Counted from the stretch's first letter, positions 18,464 through 27,675 are shown. The stretch is 64,000 bases of DNA from Mariniphaga sp040772505 (GCA_040772505.1 JAXGYA010000004.1:62001-126000); one strand, 5' to 3'. Notes: generated by a model not told the origin, from the letters alone. Program-made: numbers and translations.

Positions 18464-19564
18464 TTATCCGTTTTGCTGTGAGACCAGTTCCCTGATAACT
18501 TTTTTCATCTCCTGATATTGACCCTCAATGCTGGTCAGCAGCTTATACTGGGCGCGCGTGCGAATCAGATTGTGATCTGCAGATTTTGTTTTGTAGTAAT
18601 TGTCGCCGTCAATGTAATCCATCAGGAAACGCAAAACCTGTTCGAAGGTGATATACCTGGCAGAAAACGCAAGGTATTCAATCTCTTTATCTGTCAGGAA
18701 TGAAGCTGCTTCCTCAAGATACCCTTTCGCAAATGCAGTGAATATTTCCATACTCATCGAAACATTTTCAAGGTTTGTGTCGTCCTCTTTTCCGGTGTTT
18801 GTGTAATATCTGATTGCATCGCCAAAATCGTTCAGAACAGTGCTGTTCAAAACTGTATCCAGGTCAATAACACACAGCACTTCACCCCTTTTGTCAAAGA
18901 GGATATTGTTGATTTTTGTGTCATTGTGACTCACCCTTGTCGGGATTTCTCCATTTTCCACAAGCTTCCAAAAATCCATCATCTCTTTGCGCCGGCTTTC
19001 AATCCATTCGATTTCCCTAGCAACCTCAGCTTTTCTTCCCACAGGGTCTTTTTTCAAAACGGCATCCCATTGCTCATAGCGGATACGGATATTGTGAAAA
19101 CCCGGCAAAATATCGGTCAGCGGTTCTTTCAGGTCAGATACCAGTGTCTGAAATTTCCCGATTCCTTTTCCTCCGGCATAGGCAAGCTCAGGAGTCTCGG
19201 CAGCTTCATACGCAATGGTGTCGTCAATGAAAAGACTCACAGCCCAGTATTCGTCTTCTTCATCAAGGTGGTATAATTTTCCGTCATTGGCACGAATAAT
19301 TGTCATGGCTTCGCGCATGGGGTCGCCGCCGGCTTTTTCCACCTTTGCTTTGATGTGGCTGCAAACTTTCTGAATATTCTCCATCATCGCCGGAATGGGT
19401 GAGAAAATTCTTTTGTTTTTTCGCTGTAAAATATAGTCGGGAGTGTCACCTTCTGTTTTTATAATGAATGTGTCATTTATAAATCCTTCTCCAAGTGCAT
19501 AAACTTCTTTTACTTTTCCATCAAGCTGAAAATGGCTTGCAATCTCTTTCAAATCATAACTCAT
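18464..19564 (-). CDS. Aminoglycoside phosphotransferase-fold sugar kinase
   Basis: A 366-residue cytoplasmic kinase of the APH/choline kinase fold. The Brenner motif is RVSHNDTKINNILFD with catalytic Asp215 and Asn219/220; the metal-binding Asp is in VIDLDTVLN. Such proteins include N-acetylhexosamine 1-kinase (NahK) and AmgK of cell-wall recycling, and the neighbouring nucleotidyltransferase strengthens the idea that it makes a sugar 1-phosphate to be activated next. Antibiotic resistance is unlikely in this context. The gene follows the nucleotidyltransferase by 11 bases in one transcript. The sugar itself is not identifiable. Confidence 0.75.
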   Translation of the reverse strand: MSYDLKEIASHFQLDGKVKEVYALGEGFINDTFIIKTEGDTPDYILQRKNKRIFSPIPAMMENIQKVCSHIKAKVEKAGGDPMREAMTIIRANDGKLYHLDEEDEYWAVSLFIDDTIAYEAAETPELAYAGGKGIGKFQTLVSDLKEPLTDILPGFHNIRIRYEQWDAVLKKDPVGRKAEVAREIEWIESRRKEMMDFWKLVENGEIPTRVSHNDTKINNILFDKRGEVLCVIDLDTVLNSTVLNDFGDAIRYYTNTGKEDDTNLENVSMSMEIFTAFAKGYLEEAASFLTDKEIEYLAFSARYITFEQVLRFLMDYIDGDNYYKTKSADHNLIRTRAQYKLLTSIEGQYQEMKKVIRELVSQQNG

Positions 19565-19575
19565 GGTAATATTGT

Positions 19576-20475
19576 TTAAAATAGCTTTTCCGGATATTCT
19601 CCAGCTTTAATTAATTCATTAATTTTTGAAACCACGCGGGGCTTGTCTTCTTTGTAAGTGACCCCAAACCAGAGGGAATCCGCTTCTAAAACTTTTACGG
19701 TTGCCTGCTTACTGTTGATCAAATCAGCCACAACTGAAGGAATAAATGACTCTGACTTCGGTTCATGGATATGTTGTTTGAGAAAATCAGCAAAATTATT
19801 TTCGAGCTGTGGAAAAACAGATGGTTTGAATCCCCAGATATTCATAGAAACACTTTCGTCGCCTGTAAGCTCCTTTTCACTGCCATCGGCTTCAATGGAG
19901 ACAATTCTCCCATTTTTTCTTAGAATTTTGACAGTCTCCGTAATCTTATTAAGGAAGCTGTTCCCGTCAACACTGCAAATTCCACGCGAAACAGAACCGT
20001 AATTCGATAATGTGTTGAAAAGTTTATAACCGACCATTGAATATTCATTGGGGTTGACAGATGTTTTTAAAAAATCAGCCATCACCCTACAGGCGTCATA
20101 TCCATAAAAATCATCAGCATTTAGTGCACAAAAGGGTTCTTTAATGACATTCCTTGCTGCTAAAATTGCATGTGCGGTACCCCATGGCTTTGTTCGTCCT
20201 TCAGGCAGGGAAAAGCCCTGGGGCAGATCGTCCAGCTCCTGAAAAACATAATCCACTTCAATTTTTCCTTTCAGTTTTGGACTAAAGAGCGCTTTAAATT
20301 CTTCGGAAAAACTTCTCCGAATTACAAATACAATTTTACCGAAACCTGATCGTATTGCATCATAAATTGAATAGTCAATCAGCGTTTCGTCGTTGGGGCC
20401 TACCGGTTCAATTTGTTTAAGTCCGCCAAACCGGCTGCCCATTCCTGCTGCGAGTATCAGAAAAGTTGGCTTCAT
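19576..20475 (-). CDS. Sugar-1-phosphate nucleotidyltransferase-like protein
   Basis: A 299-residue NTP-transferase with the pyrophosphorylase signature FLILAAGMGSRFGGLKQIE at residues 5-23 and the metal-binding Asp pair in CALNADDFYG. Members attach a nucleotide to a sugar 1-phosphate. Together with the downstream kinase it probably forms a two-step salvage route (sugar to sugar-1-P to NDP-sugar), similar in logic to AmgK-MurU. Substrate and nucleotide are not evident. No terminator or strong promoter separates the pair. Confidence 0.75.
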   Translation of the reverse strand: MKPTFLILAAGMGSRFGGLKQIEPVGPNDETLIDYSIYDAIRSGFGKIVFVIRRSFSEEFKALFSPKLKGKIEVDYVFQELDDLPQGFSLPEGRTKPWGTAHAILAARNVIKEPFCALNADDFYGYDACRVMADFLKTSVNPNEYSMVGYKLFNTLSNYGSVSRGICSVDGNSFLNKITETVKILRKNGRIVSIEADGSEKELTGDESVSMNIWGFKPSVFPQLENNFADFLKQHIHEPKSESFIPSVVADLINSKQATVKVLEADSLWFGVTYKEDKPRVVSKINELIKAGEYPEKLF

Positions 20476-20625
20476 GCAATCTTTGATTATTGTTTTGTAA
20501 TGAGTTCTGATTACGAAAAAACAAAATCTTTTTGAAAAATGAAAATCTTTTTGAAAAAAGATTTTAATTTTTTTATAAAGCTAAGCCATAGAATCTAAAA
20601 TTTCTTAAAAGTAAATCGGAGCAGG

Positions 20626-21141
20626 CTACTCTTTATACCAACCTGCGTAAGTTTCGTAAGAGCCGGCAATGCGGTTGATTTCATTTTCCAGAAGCTCCGG
20701 ACTGATTTCCTTTATCTTTTTTGCCGGAATACCGGCATAAACACTTCCGCTTTCAACTACGGTGCCTTTGGTTACCACAGAGCCGGCAGCAACAATCGAA
20801 TTGCTTTTCACAACTGCATCATCCAAAACAACGGCATTCATTCCAATCATCACATTGTCGTGCAGTGTGCAGCCATGCACAATAGCGCCATGAGCAATGG
20901 TCACGTTGTTTCCGATATTGGTTGGCGACTTTTGGTAGGTGGCATGGATAACCGCATTGTCCTGAATATTTGTATTATTTCCGATTTTGATGTAATGAAC
21001 GTCTCCGCGCAGAACTGCATTAAACCAAACGCTGCAATTATCTCCTAATGAAACATCGCCAATAAGCGTTGCTGTATCAGCCAGATAACAATTTTTGCCC
21101 ACAACCGGAGTTTTGTTTTTAAGTGTTTTTATTAGTGCCAT
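20626..21141 (-). CDS. Gamma-carbonic anhydrase family protein
   Basis: A left-handed parallel beta-helix protein of 171 residues, similar to Cam/YrdA. The three predicted zinc ligands are His66 (VIHATYQ), His84 (IAHGA) and His89 (IVHGC); hexapeptide repeats such as GDVSLGDNCSVWFNAV run from residue 28 on. The frame is open from 21204, but ATG 21141 (MALIKTLKNKTP) matches the family start and has a TATCTTTG box 27 bases upstream. It may hydrate carbon dioxide, though many relatives have no proven activity. It is separated from korA by a divergent promoter region. Confidence 0.88.
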   Translation of the reverse strand: MALIKTLKNKTPVVGKNCYLADTATLIGDVSLGDNCSVWFNAVLRGDVHYIKIGNNTNIQDNAVIHATYQKSPTNIGNNVTIAHGAIVHGCTLHDNVMIGMNAVVLDDAVVKSNSIVAAGSVVTKGTVVESGSVYAGIPAKKIKEISPELLENEINRIAGSYETYAGWYKE

Positions 21142-21167
21142 AATTGCCTGAAAAAATGAATTTATTT

Positions 21168-21175
21168 CAAAGATA
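21168..21175 (-). promoter_or_regulatory. -7 box of the gamma-carbonic anhydrase promoter
   Basis: Minus strand TATCTTTG fits TAnnTTTG and supports the ATG at 21141 over the upstream open frame, since that longer start would lie before the transcript begins. No clear -33 box. Confidence 0.5.
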
Positions 21176-21203
21176 TTAAAAGACTTAAATGTTTGATTTG
21201 CCA

Positions 21204-21234
21204 TTGGCAGGTTGTTAAATAAAGGTTATTTTTG
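21204..21234 (+). promoter_or_regulatory. Promoter of korAB
   Basis: TTG at 21204-21206, a 20-base spacer and TATTTTTG at 21227-21234. The korA ATG is at 21348, leaving a leader of roughly 105 bases. Confidence 0.6.
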
Positions 21235-21347
21235 TTTTTCTTAAAATATTGAATTCCACTATGCATCGCTTCCCAATTTCTGTTTTAATAGCTTAGTGGT
21301 CGATTTTCAAATTAAATAGAAATCATTATAACCAAAAGTCATTAATA

Positions 21348-23186
21348 ATGAGGGATGTAAAAGTTATTGAGTTAGAAGAGGCAACCATTCGTTTTTCAGG
21401 AGATTCCGGCGATGGAATGCAACTAACCGGGACTCTGTTTTCGGATGCTACCGCACTGACTGGCAACGATATTTCAACTTTCCCGGATTATCCTTCTGAA
21501 ATCAGAGCACCACAGGGTACAGTAGGCGGTGTTTCGGGATTTCAGGTACAATTCGGTAAAGAGCGGATAACCACACCTGGCGATTATGCTCATGTTCTGG
21601 TAGCAATGAATCCGGCAGCTGTTAAAGCCAATTCCCGGTTTATGGAGCCTGGAGGCACTATTATTTACGACTCAGATACATTTACCGAAAAAAATCTGGA
21701 AAAGGCAGGATATAAAACCAATGATCCGTTCAGCGAGAGCAACCTGAGCGGTATGCGAAACATAGCTGTTCCAATCACGAGCCTAACCCGCGAAGGATTG
21801 AAGGATTTCGGACTCGACAATAAAAGTATTTTACGCAGCAAGAACATGTTTGCATTAGGATTGGTTTGCTGGATGTTCAACAGGTCATTGGCACACATCG
21901 AAGAGTCAATTCGCCGCAGGTTTGGTAAAAATCAGCTGGTTGTCGATTCCAACATCAAGGTGCTGCATGACGGATATAATTACGGGATGACTCTTCAGTA
22001 TTTAACTCCTTCCTATATTGTTCATTCTGCCGACATTGAACCGGGAACATACCGTAATATCAGCGGTAATCAGGCCACAGCATGGGGTTTTATTGCCGCC
22101 GCCGAAAAAGCAGGATTAGAATTGTTTCTGGGTTCTTATCCCATTACGCCGGCAACTGAAATTCTTTCCACATTGTCAGAAAGCAAAGCGCTGGGAGTGA
22201 AAACCTTTCAGGCAGAAGATGAAATTGCCGGCATAGCTTCCGCCATTGGTGCAGCCTTTGCCGGAGATCTGGCAGTTACATCAACTTCCGGTCCCGGTCT
22301 TGCGCTTAAGTCTGAAGCCATCGGGCTTGCTGTGATGGCTGAACTGCCCTTGGTGATTGTGAATGTTCAGCGGGGAGGACCCTCAACCGGACTGCCCACA
22401 AAAACAGAGCAGTCCGATTTATTTCAGGCTCTATACGGGCGCAACGGAGAAAGTCCGGTGGTAGTTTTGGCTGCCGGCACCCCTTCCGATTGCTTTTATT
22501 ATGCTTACTATGCAGCTAAAATTTCGCTTGAGAGAATGTTGCCGGTTATTCTGCTGATAGACGGATTTCTTGGAAACGGAACCGAACCGTGGAAAATTCC
22601 TAAAATGTCAGAGCTTCCTCCCATTACTCTGCGCATCGCAAAAGATGCTTCGGCTTTCAAGCCATACCTTCGGGATCAGGAAACTCTTTCCAGGGAATGG
22701 GCATTCCCCGGAATGGAAGGATTTGAGCACCACATTGGCGGACTTGAGAAAAATATTTCCGGCGCTGTGAGCCACGACTCTGAAAATCACCAGTTAAACA
22801 CTGAAATCCGTGAAGCAAAAGTTCAGAAAGTGGTTGATTTGGTGCCTGAGCTTGAAGTTTATGGCAAAGAGCAGGGTGATGTGCTTGTCGTGGGATGGGG
22901 CGGAACTTACGGTCATCTGATAAGTGTGGTAAGAGAGCTGAATAAAGAGGGAAAAAGTGTTAGCCATGCACATTTTAATTACATAAAACCACTTCCGAAA
23001 AATACAAAAGAAGTATTCAAAAACTTTAAGAAAATCGTTGTTTGCGAATTAAATCTCGGGCAGTTTGCAGGATATCTTCGTGACAAAATTCCCGGTTTCA
23101 AATATTATCAGATTAACAAGGTAAAAGGACTGCCTTTTACTGTGAAAGAGCTGAAAGAGGGCATAAATAAATTATTGGAGGACTAA
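21348..23186 (+). CDS. korA: 2-oxoacid:acceptor oxidoreductase, fused gamma-alpha subunit (KorA type)
   Basis: With KorB it oxidatively decarboxylates a 2-oxoacid, probably 2-oxoglutarate, to the acyl-CoA with ferredoxin as acceptor; in anaerobes it can run in the reductive direction. The 612-residue protein joins a gamma domain (residues 1-190; IRFSGDSGDGMQLTG) to an alpha domain (from about 235; GSYPITPATEILSTL, SGPGLALKSEAIGLA). This fusion is the standard layout in Bacteroidota. Two bases separate it from korB. Pyruvate or branched-chain substrates cannot be excluded by sequence alone. Confidence 0.92.
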   Translation: MRDVKVIELEEATIRFSGDSGDGMQLTGTLFSDATALTGNDISTFPDYPSEIRAPQGTVGGVSGFQVQFGKERITTPGDYAHVLVAMNPAAVKANSRFMEPGGTIIYDSDTFTEKNLEKAGYKTNDPFSESNLSGMRNIAVPITSLTREGLKDFGLDNKSILRSKNMFALGLVCWMFNRSLAHIEESIRRRFGKNQLVVDSNIKVLHDGYNYGMTLQYLTPSYIVHSADIEPGTYRNISGNQATAWGFIAAAEKAGLELFLGSYPITPATEILSTLSESKALGVKTFQAEDEIAGIASAIGAAFAGDLAVTSTSGPGLALKSEAIGLAVMAELPLVIVNVQRGGPSTGLPTKTEQSDLFQALYGRNGESPVVVLAAGTPSDCFYYAYYAAKISLERMLPVILLIDGFLGNGTEPWKIPKMSELPPITLRIAKDASAFKPYLRDQETLSREWAFPGMEGFEHHIGGLEKNISGAVSHDSENHQLNTEIREAKVQKVVDLVPELEVYGKEQGDVLVVGWGGTYGHLISVVRELNKEGKSVSHAHFNYIKPLPKNTKEVFKNFKKIVVCELNLGQFAGYLRDKIPGFKYYQINKVKGLPFTVKELKEGINKLLED

Positions 23187-23188
23187 AA

Positions 23189-24214
23189 ATGACAGAAATA
23201 AAATATACTGCAAAAGATTTCAAAAGTGAAAATGAAGTGCGCTGGTGCCCGGGTTGCGGCAACTTTGCCATAATGAACGCAATTCAGCGAACGATGTCAG
23301 GCATGGGTATTCCCAAAGAAAAATTTGCCATTATTTCGGGCATTGGATGTTCTTCAAGATTTCCGTATTATATGAGCACTTTTGGTTTTCATACCATTCA
23401 TGGAAGGGCTGCCGCTGTTGCTTCAGGCGTTAAAATGGCCAATCCGGGTCTTAGTGTCTGGGTTATCACCGGCGACGGCGATGGCATGGCCATCGGCGGA
23501 AATCATTTCATACACACCATCCGCAGGAATATGGATTTAAACATAATATTGTTTAACAATCGCATCTACGGGCTGACCAAAGGTCAGTATTCCCCCACTT
23601 CGGAGCGTGGAATTAAAACAAAAACATCGCCCTACGGAACTATTGAAGACCCGTTTATTCCCGGGCAGCTTGTGATTGGAGCCAGAGGAACTTTTTTTGC
23701 ACGCAGTATTGACAATAACATCAGGCTTAGCGAATCAATCTTTCATGCAGCATCACAGCACAAAGGTGCTTCAGTGGTTGAAGTGTTGCAGAATTGTGTA
23801 ATTTACAATAATGGAACTCATTATGCAGTATCTGATCCTGCACACCGCGCTGACCGGCAGCTGGTGCTTGAACATGGAAAACCGATGCTTTTCGGTGCAG
23901 AGGACGAAAAGGGAATTGTTATGAAAAATGGCAGGCTGAAAGTGGCAGAAATCGGAGTGAATGGTATTACTATGGATGATGTACTCATTCATGACGCTCT
24001 TGAGCCCGATCCGTCAATTCATCTTGCGCTCATTACAATGTCGCTGCCAGATTTTCCTGTGGCTTTGGGGGTTATCAGAAGTGTAGCCGCTCCGGCTTAT
24101 GATGAAGAGATGAAAAATCAGATTGAAGAGATACAAAAGAGAGGAAAAATTCGCTCAGTGGATGAATTGTTGAATTCGGGCAGTACCTGGGAAGTTACCC
24201 GTATAGAAAATTAG
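23189..24214 (+). CDS. korB: 2-oxoacid:ferredoxin oxidoreductase beta subunit (KorB type)
   Basis: The thiamine diphosphate-binding subunit, 341 residues. It shows WCPGCGNFAIMNAIQ near residue 18 and the TPP/magnesium motif GDGDGMAIGGNH followed by NNRIYGLTKGQYSPTS. The Cys residues of the CPGCG segment and later cysteines may ligate an iron-sulphur cluster, as in related enzymes. It forms an operon with korA and ends in a strong terminator. Confidence 0.93.
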   Translation: MTEIKYTAKDFKSENEVRWCPGCGNFAIMNAIQRTMSGMGIPKEKFAIISGIGCSSRFPYYMSTFGFHTIHGRAAAVASGVKMANPGLSVWVITGDGDGMAIGGNHFIHTIRRNMDLNIILFNNRIYGLTKGQYSPTSERGIKTKTSPYGTIEDPFIPGQLVIGARGTFFARSIDNNIRLSESIFHAASQHKGASVVEVLQNCVIYNNGTHYAVSDPAHRADRQLVLEHGKPMLFGAEDEKGIVMKNGRLKVAEIGVNGITMDDVLIHDALEPDPSIHLALITMSLPDFPVALGVIRSVAAPAYDEEMKNQIEEIQKRGKIRSVDELLNSGSTWEVTRIEN

Positions 24215-24241
24215 TCAAAAGTCAGATTTGATATTTGAAAA

Positions 24242-24270
24242 AAAATCCAGCCTGAAACAGGCTGGATTTT
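24242..24270. terminator. Bidirectional terminator between korB and the convergent OMP gene
   Basis: Perfect 13-bp stem AAAATCCAGCCTG / CAGGCTGGATTTT with loop AAA, with A and T tracts on both sides. It serves both korB and the minus-strand gene ending at 24273. Confidence 0.9.
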
Positions 24271-24272
24271 CT

Positions 24273-24830
24273 TTAGAATTTTAGTGCAATTCCTAAATTC
24301 AGATAGGCAATTCCGTAGCCTAATTCGAGCATTCCGGCAAAATTGTCACTAAAGTAATAGCGTCCGCCTAAAAACCAGGAGTAAGCAATCCCGCTTCCGG
24401 CAGCGCTGGTAGTAACACCACCAAAATCTCCAAAACTTTTGGAGCTGACCACATTATACCCAAGCATAAGACCGGTGTATGTGTCCAGCATGTCGATAAA
24501 CTGGTAGTGCAGCGCAGCGCGAGCACCAACAATAATACTGGAGTAGTTCCACCCGTATCCCATATATTTCCACTTAGCGCCGGTATAGCCTAAATAGCCG
24601 CCAACCCCTAAAGAGCTGTTTTCATCAAACAGTTCATCTTTAACTCCCACTTCAAGAGATGCAGAAACCGGTGGAATCCGGTTGGTGTAGGCGCCCCCTG
24701 TATAATAAGTGCTGCCTAAGCCAATACCCAGATTTAAAACTTTGTCGCCTTTGTTGAAAGTGGTATTTTGGGCGCTTAAGGAAATTGCAGAGAAAAGAAG
24801 AAAAACAAATAGTAAGTTAAGCTTGCTCAT
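24273..24830 (-). CDS. Small outer-membrane beta-barrel protein
   Basis: A 185-residue exported protein of unknown role. It has a signal peptide (MSKLNLLFVFLLFSAISLSAQ), then glycine- and aromatic-rich alternating strands (VLNLGIGLGSTYYTG, GVGGYLGYTGAKWKYMGYGW, GMLELGYGIAYLNLG) and ends in Phe, which is the usual BamA recognition end. This is consistent with an 8-stranded barrel. It is monocistronic and shares a terminator with korB. Confidence 0.75.
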   Translation of the reverse strand: MSKLNLLFVFLLFSAISLSAQNTTFNKGDKVLNLGIGLGSTYYTGGAYTNRIPPVSASLEVGVKDELFDENSSLGVGGYLGYTGAKWKYMGYGWNYSSIIVGARAALHYQFIDMLDTYTGLMLGYNVVSSKSFGDFGGVTTSAAGSGIAYSWFLGGRYYFSDNFAGMLELGYGIAYLNLGIALKF

Positions 24831-25133
24831 AATTTTAATTTTTTATTTTACGACGCAATTATAAGATAAAAAGATATTATACGCAAAATATATTAAATTG
24901 TTTGTGGAAAATATCTTGTCTTTTAAGTTAATGTTTACTTCGTTATTGCTTAAGGGATTTAATGTGAATTATTTGTTTACAAATTCAATAACAGGCAAAT
25001 GGGATGAGGGCGGTTGACAATCAGGGTATTCAGTGCCTGATGTTCAATTAAAGAAGAGATTAGAATTTTCTTATACTCATTTTTTCTTCTTTATTTATAA
25101 TTTCGTAATGTTTAAAAAGAAAAACACTCATTT
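24831..25133. other. Intergenic region, divergent
   Basis: About 300 bases of AT-rich sequence between the minus-strand OMP gene and the first GNAT-like gene. It must contain both promoters, but I see no exact TAnnTTTG box at a useful place and no ORF worth calling. Confidence 0.4.
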
Positions 25134-26294
25134 ATGGAGATTATTAAGGTGTCGGGAAAAAAAACTATTGAAGAGTTTCACCGTTTGCCCGCAAAAATTT
25201 ACAGAAATGATGCTAACTACACTCCCTTATTGCGGATAATGATTGAAAATATGTTCAATCCCGAGAGCAATGCAAAGTTCAGGGAAGGAGATGCAGAGAG
25301 GTGGATTGTGAAAAAAGGGAGGGAGTGTGTTGGGAGGATTGCCGCTTTTTATGATGCAGGATATTCTTCAGGCTATGAGCAGCCTACAGGATGCTTTGGT
25401 TTTTTTGAGTGCATAGATGAACAGGCAGTGGCTGACTTACTGTTTGATACCGCAAAAAGCTGGCTTGCAGAAAACGGTATGGAAGCAATGGACGGGCCGG
25501 TTAATTTTGGTGAAAACTTTTTTTACTGGGGTTTGCTGGTCGAAGGATTCAAGCCGCAGACTTTTGGAATGCAGTATCATAAGCCCTATTACCGAAAATT
25601 ATTTGAGAATTACGGTCTCCGGGTTTTTTATGAACAGTATAGCTACTCCATGGATATAACTAATCCCGATTTGCCCGACAGATTCTGGAAAATTGCTGAA
25701 TGGGTATCCCAAAAACCTGAGTATTCCTATGAACATTTCCGTTTTAAAGATCAGGACAAATTTATTGCAGATTTCGTTGAGATTCACGGGCAGGCATGGT
25801 CAGGGCACAGCAATTATAAACCGGCCAGCTCAGTTGAACTGAAGGAGATGCTGGCACAGGCGCGTTTCATTCTGGATGAGGAATTTATTTGGTTTGTTTA
25901 TAAAGAGGGAAAACCGGTGGCATTTTTCATGATGATTCCGGATTTAAACCAGATTTTACGAAAAATCAAAACGGGGAAACTCAATTTTTGGAAAGTGCTG
26001 CAAATGATTTACTATAAAAAGAGAAAAGTTATCACCCGCTGCAGGGTGATTGTTCTGGGAGTTGTACCAAAATATCAGGGGTTGGGGCTTGAGTCAGGCA
26101 TTTTTTACCGGCTTAAGCAAGTGATGCTGAGAAAAACATGGTATAGTGATATGGAGATGAGCTGGGTTGGTGACTTTAATCCGAAAATGATTGCGCTCTT
26201 TAAGTCTTTTGGAGCTAAGCATACACTAACTCATCTGACTATGCGTTATCTGTTTGACCCTGAAAAAGAATTGAAACGAGCGGAAGTTATTTAA
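25134..26294 (+). CDS. GNAT-like acyltransferase family protein, paralogue 1
   Basis: A 386-residue cytoplasmic protein of unknown substrate. The C-terminal third carries a GNAT-like acetyl-CoA motif (VLGVVPKYQGLGLESGIFYR, Q-x-x-G-x-G), and the N-terminal part has conserved blocks shared with the next gene: FHRLPAKIYRND, GRIAAFYD, EQPTGCFGFFEC, GMEAMDGPVNFGEN. These blocks are not typical of ordinary GNAT enzymes and suggest an enlarged double-GNAT architecture. The next gene is a full-length paralogue, so this is a tandem duplication. I do not recognise a characterised function. Confidence 0.7.
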   Translation: MEIIKVSGKKTIEEFHRLPAKIYRNDANYTPLLRIMIENMFNPESNAKFREGDAERWIVKKGRECVGRIAAFYDAGYSSGYEQPTGCFGFFECIDEQAVADLLFDTAKSWLAENGMEAMDGPVNFGENFFYWGLLVEGFKPQTFGMQYHKPYYRKLFENYGLRVFYEQYSYSMDITNPDLPDRFWKIAEWVSQKPEYSYEHFRFKDQDKFIADFVEIHGQAWSGHSNYKPASSVELKEMLAQARFILDEEFIWFVYKEGKPVAFFMMIPDLNQILRKIKTGKLNFWKVLQMIYYKKRKVITRCRVIVLGVVPKYQGLGLESGIFYRLKQVMLRKTWYSDMEMSWVGDFNPKMIALFKSFGAKHTLTHLTMRYLFDPEKELKRAEVI

Positions 26295-26305
26295 AGATAA
26301 AGGCT

Positions 26306-26313
26306 TATATTTG
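26306..26313 (+). promoter_or_regulatory. -7 box between the two GNAT-like genes
   Basis: TATATTTG fits TAnnTTTG and lies about 120 bases before the second paralogue, suggesting it has its own transcript start. No clear -33 box. Confidence 0.4.
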
Positions 26314-26432
26314 TTGATTATGGCAAGCCCCAAAATGAAAAACGAAGCAGATGAAAAAAACGGATATAGTAGCTTTTTTAAATGGGGAGTTCTATTTTTC
26401 AATTTTGAAAATACTTAATTTAAACATCCAAA

Positions 26433-27617
26433 ATGCAACTCATTGAAGTTACTGATAAAAGGTCAGTGAAACTATTTCACAGAGTCCCTCATCTGATATA
26501 TAAGAATGATCCCAACTGGGCCTGCCCGCTTGAAGGAATGGTTGAGAGTATTTTTGACCCCAACAAAAATCCCTCTTTTAAAAATGGAGATGCCAGACGC
26601 TGGGTTTTGGTTAATGAAAGAAAAAAGCTTGTTGGCAGGATAGCCGCATTTTTCAATCGTGACAAAGCTTTTGCATCAGAGCAACCCACCGGAGGTTGTG
26701 GTTTTTTTGAATGCATTAACAATCAGGATGCTGCCAGCCGGCTGTTTGATGCTGCCCGCAACTGGCTCAAATCCAACGGGATGGAAGCGATGGACGGGCC
26801 GGTGAATTTTGGCGAAAACTACATGAACTGGGGGCTGCTGGCAGATGGATACATGCATCAGGGATTTGGGATGCCTTACAATCTGCCATACTATGTGAAC
26901 CTTTTTGAAAAATACGGTTTTAAAATCTATTTTAAACAGTTCAGCTATCATCTGGACACTACGCTTCCTGAATTGCCCGACCGATTCTGGAGAGTGGCAG
27001 AGTGGGTCGCCAAAAAACCGCAGTTTAGCTTCCGCCATTTCTCATGGAAGGACAAGGAGAAATTCATTGATGATTTTGCGGCAGTATATGATAGTGCATG
27101 GAGGTTTCACAAGCATTTCAAGCCGATTGATAAAGATGACCTGAAAGATTTCCTGGAAGGCGGAAAGTTTTTAATTGAAGAGGAGTTTATCTGGTTTGCA
27201 TATCACGAAGGAGAACCCATTGCACTTTTTGTGATGATCCCTGATTTTAATCAGATTTTATCCCGCCTGAAAGGGAGAATTACTCTGCTGAATCTTCCAT
27301 ACGTGATGTGGCTAAAATGGCGCAGAACGATGACACGCACCCGCAGTCTGATAATTGGTATTGTCCCCAAATTTCAGCGCTCCGGCATTGATGCTGCCAT
27401 ATTCTGGCATCTACGCCCGGTTATGTACAGAAAACCTTGGTTCACCGAAATGGAACTATCGTGGGCAGGAGACTTCAATCCGAAAATTGTGGCACTATAT
27501 GAATCGGTTGGCGGAAAAAAAATGAAGACGCATTATACCATGCGCTATCTTTTTGACAGGGATAAGCCGTTTTCGAGACTCCCTGTCATTTCAGCAGACC
27601 AGGAAATTAAACATTAA
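26433..27617 (+). CDS. GNAT-like acyltransferase family protein, paralogue 2
   Basis: A 394-residue paralogue of the previous gene over its whole length: FHRVPHLIYKND, GRIAAFFNRD, EQPTGGCGFFEC, GMEAMDGPVNFGEN, and the C-terminal IIGIVPKFQRSGIDAAIFWH with the acetyl-CoA-like loop. The tail FTEMELSWAGDFNPKIVALY corresponds to YSDMEMSWVGDFNPKMIALF in paralogue 1, so both keep the same likely active-site end. The pair may act on related acceptors or form a heteromer. The 138-base gap and the -7 box suggest partly independent transcription. Confidence 0.7.
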   Translation: MQLIEVTDKRSVKLFHRVPHLIYKNDPNWACPLEGMVESIFDPNKNPSFKNGDARRWVLVNERKKLVGRIAAFFNRDKAFASEQPTGGCGFFECINNQDAASRLFDAARNWLKSNGMEAMDGPVNFGENYMNWGLLADGYMHQGFGMPYNLPYYVNLFEKYGFKIYFKQFSYHLDTTLPELPDRFWRVAEWVAKKPQFSFRHFSWKDKEKFIDDFAAVYDSAWRFHKHFKPIDKDDLKDFLEGGKFLIEEEFIWFAYHEGEPIALFVMIPDFNQILSRLKGRITLLNLPYVMWLKWRRTMTRTRSLIIGIVPKFQRSGIDAAIFWHLRPVMYRKPWFTEMELSWAGDFNPKIVALYESVGGKKMKTHYTMRYLFDRDKPFSRLPVISADQEIKH

Positions 27618-27643
27618 ATTCTGTGGATTAAATGGTTTGAGAG

Positions 27644-27675
27644 TTTGGCATCTTAAAAAAACATGCTTAACTTTG
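27644..27675 (+). promoter_or_regulatory. Promoter of rpmE2
   Basis: TTTG at 27644-27647, a 20-base spacer and TAACTTTG at 27668-27675: a textbook Bacteroidota promoter. The start codon of L31 is about 75 bases downstream. Confidence 0.8.

Noticed and set aside
18464..19564. The APH fold could indicate aminoglycoside resistance.
   Set aside because: It pairs with a sugar nucleotidyltransferase and is NahK-like in its motifs; no resistance context.
20542..20565. A strong-looking inverted repeat of AAAATCTTTTT / AAAAAGATTTT.
   Set aside because: Pure A/T stem in an AT-rich gap, with only a 2-base loop; a weak terminator for the carbonic anhydrase gene at best.
26320..26418. A 32-codon ORF between the two GNAT-like genes, right after a TATATTTG box.
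   Set aside because: Very short, no recognisable pattern, and the end is rich in Phe/Asn codons as in chance AT-rich sequence. It is more likely leader sequence of the second paralogue.
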